Shown here in pieces: positions 6,112 to 7,323 of a stretch of DNA of 7,323 nt. Within the stretch, counting starts at the first letter, position 1. The number at the start of each line of letters is the position of its first letter. The position numbers and the translations under genes were made by a program. Source of the stretch: Microbacteriaceae bacterium (GTDB lineage: Bacteria > Actinomycetota > Actinomycetes > Actinomycetales > Microbacteriaceae); contig JAODAU010000187.1 of NCBI GenBank assembly GCA_025463615.1, positions 1 to 7,323 on the forward strand, given 5' to 3'. The notes beneath the pieces were generated by a model that was given only the letters and a program-made list of their open reading frames with translations, made no database searches and was not told where the DNA came from.

Positions 6112-6141
6112 CACAGATTCGAGCGGTTATCCACAGATTCG
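6112..6141. repeat. 10-bp direct repeat with a DnaA-box-like nonamer
   Basis: CACAGATTCG occurs at 6112-6121 and again at 6132-6141, exactly 20 bp apart (about two helical turns). TTATCCACA at 6127-6135, a perfect match to the classical DnaA box, overlaps the second copy. The position just upstream of the HNH gene promoter suggests an operator or recognition site. A single box is not an origin of replication. Confidence 0.55.
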
Positions 6142-6149
6142 TGGTCACG

Positions 6150-6179
6150 TTAGCATTTGCGTTCTGGGTGTGGGACAAT
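6150..6179 (+). promoter_or_regulatory. Promoter of the DUF222/HNH gene, probably leaderless
   Basis: TTAGCA (6150-6155, four of six to TTGACA) and GACAAT (6174-6179, four of six to TATAAT) are spaced 18 bp apart. The -10 ends 6 nt before the ATG at 6186, so transcription would start at or beside the start codon. A GGAGG lies at 6180-6184, but with one base between it and the ATG it is too close to act as a normal ribosome binding site. Confidence 0.45.
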
Positions 6180-6185
6180 GGAGGC

Positions 6186-7323
6186 ATGAAACACCTCTCC
6201 GATCTGCTGGCCCTCGCGGCGGCGCTCGACGCGCACGCGCTGCCGGCGGAGTCGGAGTTGACCGACGCCCAGCTGGTCGAGGTGCAGCGGGCTTTCGCGC
6301 GACTGCGACGCGCGGCGGATCTCGGCCTCGCGCACTGCGCGGGCATCGTCGCCCACCGTTCACGCCCGGAACTCGGCCACGCCGGGCTCGCACAACGAAC
6401 CGGCGCACGCACCCCCGAACAGTATGTGCAACAGGTCACCGGGGTCAGCCGCCGCGAGGCCGGCACCCTCGTCCGCGTCGGAGGACTGATGGATACCGCG
6501 ACCACTGTGCCGGGCGCACTCCCGGTCGCCCCGTGGCTCCGCGCCCTGAACGACGCTGTTGCCAGGAGAACACTGTCGATGGGTGCGGTGGACCTGATCC
6601 GCGCAGCTCTGGCCGAGCTCGACGCACCCGACGACGCGCTGCTCGACGCGGCAACCGGGCTGATCCGTGACGCGAAGGTGCTGAGCGAGGAGAAGCTCGC
6701 TGCCCGCGCACGGCAGGTCCGCGACCGCCTCGACGAGGCCGGTGTCGCCGACCGTGAAGAGGCGCTGCGGCAGAAACGGTGCCTGCACCTCTACCCGCAG
6801 CCTGACGGCACCACGCGCATCTCCGGAGTCCTCGACCCCGAGAACGCCGCCCACCTCACCGCCGCGATCGACGCCGCCACTTCTCCGCGCCGCGGCGGCC
6901 CTAGGTTCGTCGACCCCGCGTCGAAGGAGCGCGCTCAACGCCTCGTCGATGACCCGCGCACAACGCCGCAGATCGCCCTGGACGCGCTCGTAGAACTGGT
7001 GAAGCTCGGCGTCGCGAGCGACTCCGCGCACATCATCGGATCCCACAAGCCCACCGTGCGCCTCCACGTCACCGCACGCGACCTCGACCGCCGAGCCGGC
7101 GCAGCGCACTTCGAAGGGCAGACCGCGTCGGTCAGCATCGCCACCGCCGAACGGCACCTCTGCGCCAACGGCCTCGTCCCGATCCTCTTCGACAACGATG
7201 GCGACCGCGTGCTCAACCTCGGCCGTTCCCAACGCCTCTTCTCACCACGGCAACGAATGGCGCTCGAAGCCCGCGATGGCGGATGCCGCTTCCCCGACTG
7301 CGACAGACCCCCCAGCTGGACCG
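6186..7323 (+). CDS. DUF222 / HNH endonuclease-like protein (13E12 repeat family), N-terminal part
   Basis: 379 residues are visible with no stop before the right edge. The DUF222 domain covers roughly residues 10-290: a mostly helical, Ala/Arg/Leu-rich region beginning LTDAQLVEVQRAFARLRRAADLG-like, with AGLAQRTGARTPEQYVQQV (66-84) and, further on, ISGVLDPENAAHLTAAIDA. The C-terminal part (348 onward: RSQRLFSPRQRMALEARDGG) leads into the zinc-ligand pattern CRFPDCDRPPSW (C367, C372) that introduces the HNH nuclease motif in this family; the catalytic histidines lie past the window, so nuclease competence cannot be judged. The family is abundant and multi-copy in actinobacteria and no physiological role is firmly established. 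Five of 14 glutamines use CAA, against one of 11 in the first CNNM gene, a mild hint of separate origin. The ATG is favoured by the MKHLSDLLAL start and the promoter position; an in-frame GTG at 6168 is an alternative. Confidence 0.9.
   Translation, partial: MKHLSDLLALAAALDAHALPAESELTDAQLVEVQRAFARLRRAADLGLAHCAGIVAHRSRPELGHAGLAQRTGARTPEQYVQQVTGVSRREAGTLVRVGGLMDTATTVPGALPVAPWLRALNDAVARRTLSMGAVDLIRAALAELDAPDDALLDAATGLIRDAKVLSEEKLAARARQVRDRLDEAGVADREEALRQKRCLHLYPQPDGTTRISGVLDPENAAHLTAAIDAATSPRRGGPRFVDPASKERAQRLVDDPRTTPQIALDALVELVKLGVASDSAHIIGSHKPTVRLHVTARDLDRRAGAAHFEGQTASVSIATAERHLCANGLVPILFDNDGDRVLNLGRSQRLFSPRQRMALEARDGGCRFPDCDRPPSWT

Larger units (their letters stand above)
5861..6185. other. 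Gene-free, dyad-rich intergenic region
   Basis: 325 bp between the CNNM operon and the DUF222/HNH gene. No open frame here resembles a protein I know. The first 140 bp are very GC-rich and contain a short palindrome and a long inverted repeat. A REP-like repeat follows near 6043-6073, then a less GC-rich 110-bp stretch with a DnaA-box-like site, a 10-bp direct repeat and the HNH gene promoter. Each is listed separately. Confidence 0.75.

Noticed and set aside
5811..6134. Minus-strand open frame across the dyad-rich intergenic region
   Set aside because: It reads through the inverted repeats, has a Pro/Arg/Gly-rich translation with no family resemblance, and overlaps the end of the second CNNM gene.
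6127..6135. Origin of replication, suggested by TTATCCACA
   Set aside because: There is only one perfect box, with no cluster, no AT-rich unwinding element and no dnaA or dnaN nearby. A chromosomal or plasmid origin is not supported.
6360..7232. 290-codon minus-strand open frame over the DUF222/HNH gene
   Set aside because: The plus strand continues as an unbroken DUF222 protein with a recognisable CRFPDC zinc-ligand motif; the minus-strand product has no recognised features.

Overview
The window is GC-rich throughout. The genes it carries are typical of a high-GC actinobacterium, most likely a member of the Microbacteriaceae (Micrococcales). Three things point there: a fused E2/E1 2-oxoglutarate decarboxylase of the Kgd type, an actinobacterial GuaB1, and a DUF222/HNH ("13E12"-type) endonuclease gene preceded by a short REP-like repeat. 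The family assignment is from memory of such proteins and repeats, not from a database search.

Layout. (1) 1-1751, minus strand: the first 583 residues of Kgd, cut by the left edge. (2) 1752-1895: a 144-bp divergent intergenic region. It holds a TANNNT -10 box placed as for a leaderless guaB1 transcript, a small dyad where the -35 would lie, and only weak signals for kgd. (3) 1896-3335, plus: guaB1, complete. (4) 3336-3509: an intergenic gap with a weak hairpin and a GATAAT -10 box. (5) 3510-4823 and 4820-5860, plus: two paralogous DUF21 (CNNM)/CBS membrane proteins of the HlyC/CorC 'hemolysin' family, joined by an ATGA stop/start overlap. The second lacks the C-terminal CorC_HlyC domain. (6) 5861-6185: a 325-bp gene-free stretch packed with dyads. 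It contains an 11-bp palindrome, a 23-bp perfect inverted repeat, a REP-like repeat, and a DnaA-box-like nonamer inside a 10-bp direct repeat. (7) 6186-7323, plus: the first 379 residues of a DUF222/HNH endonuclease-like protein, cut by the right edge just before the HNH histidines.

How the parts relate. Kgd is a central TCA-cycle enzyme and GuaB1 belongs to purine salvage; they share only a promoter region. The order guaB1 then long CNNM then short CNNM matches my memory of Mycobacterium tuberculosis Rv1843c-Rv1842c-Rv1841c. This suggests conserved linkage between a nucleotide-sensing CBS enzyme and a pair of CBS-regulated divalent-cation (probably Mg2+) transporters. The DUF222/HNH gene and its repeat-rich flank look like an accessory insertion next to this conserved block.

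I see no convincing undescribed multi-gene system, no CRISPR array, no tRNA or rRNA and no insertion-sequence ends. The most interesting items are the conserved guaB1-CNNM-CNNM linkage, the dyad-rich 5861-6185 segment with its DnaA-box-like motif beside an HNH gene, and two genes that look leaderless.
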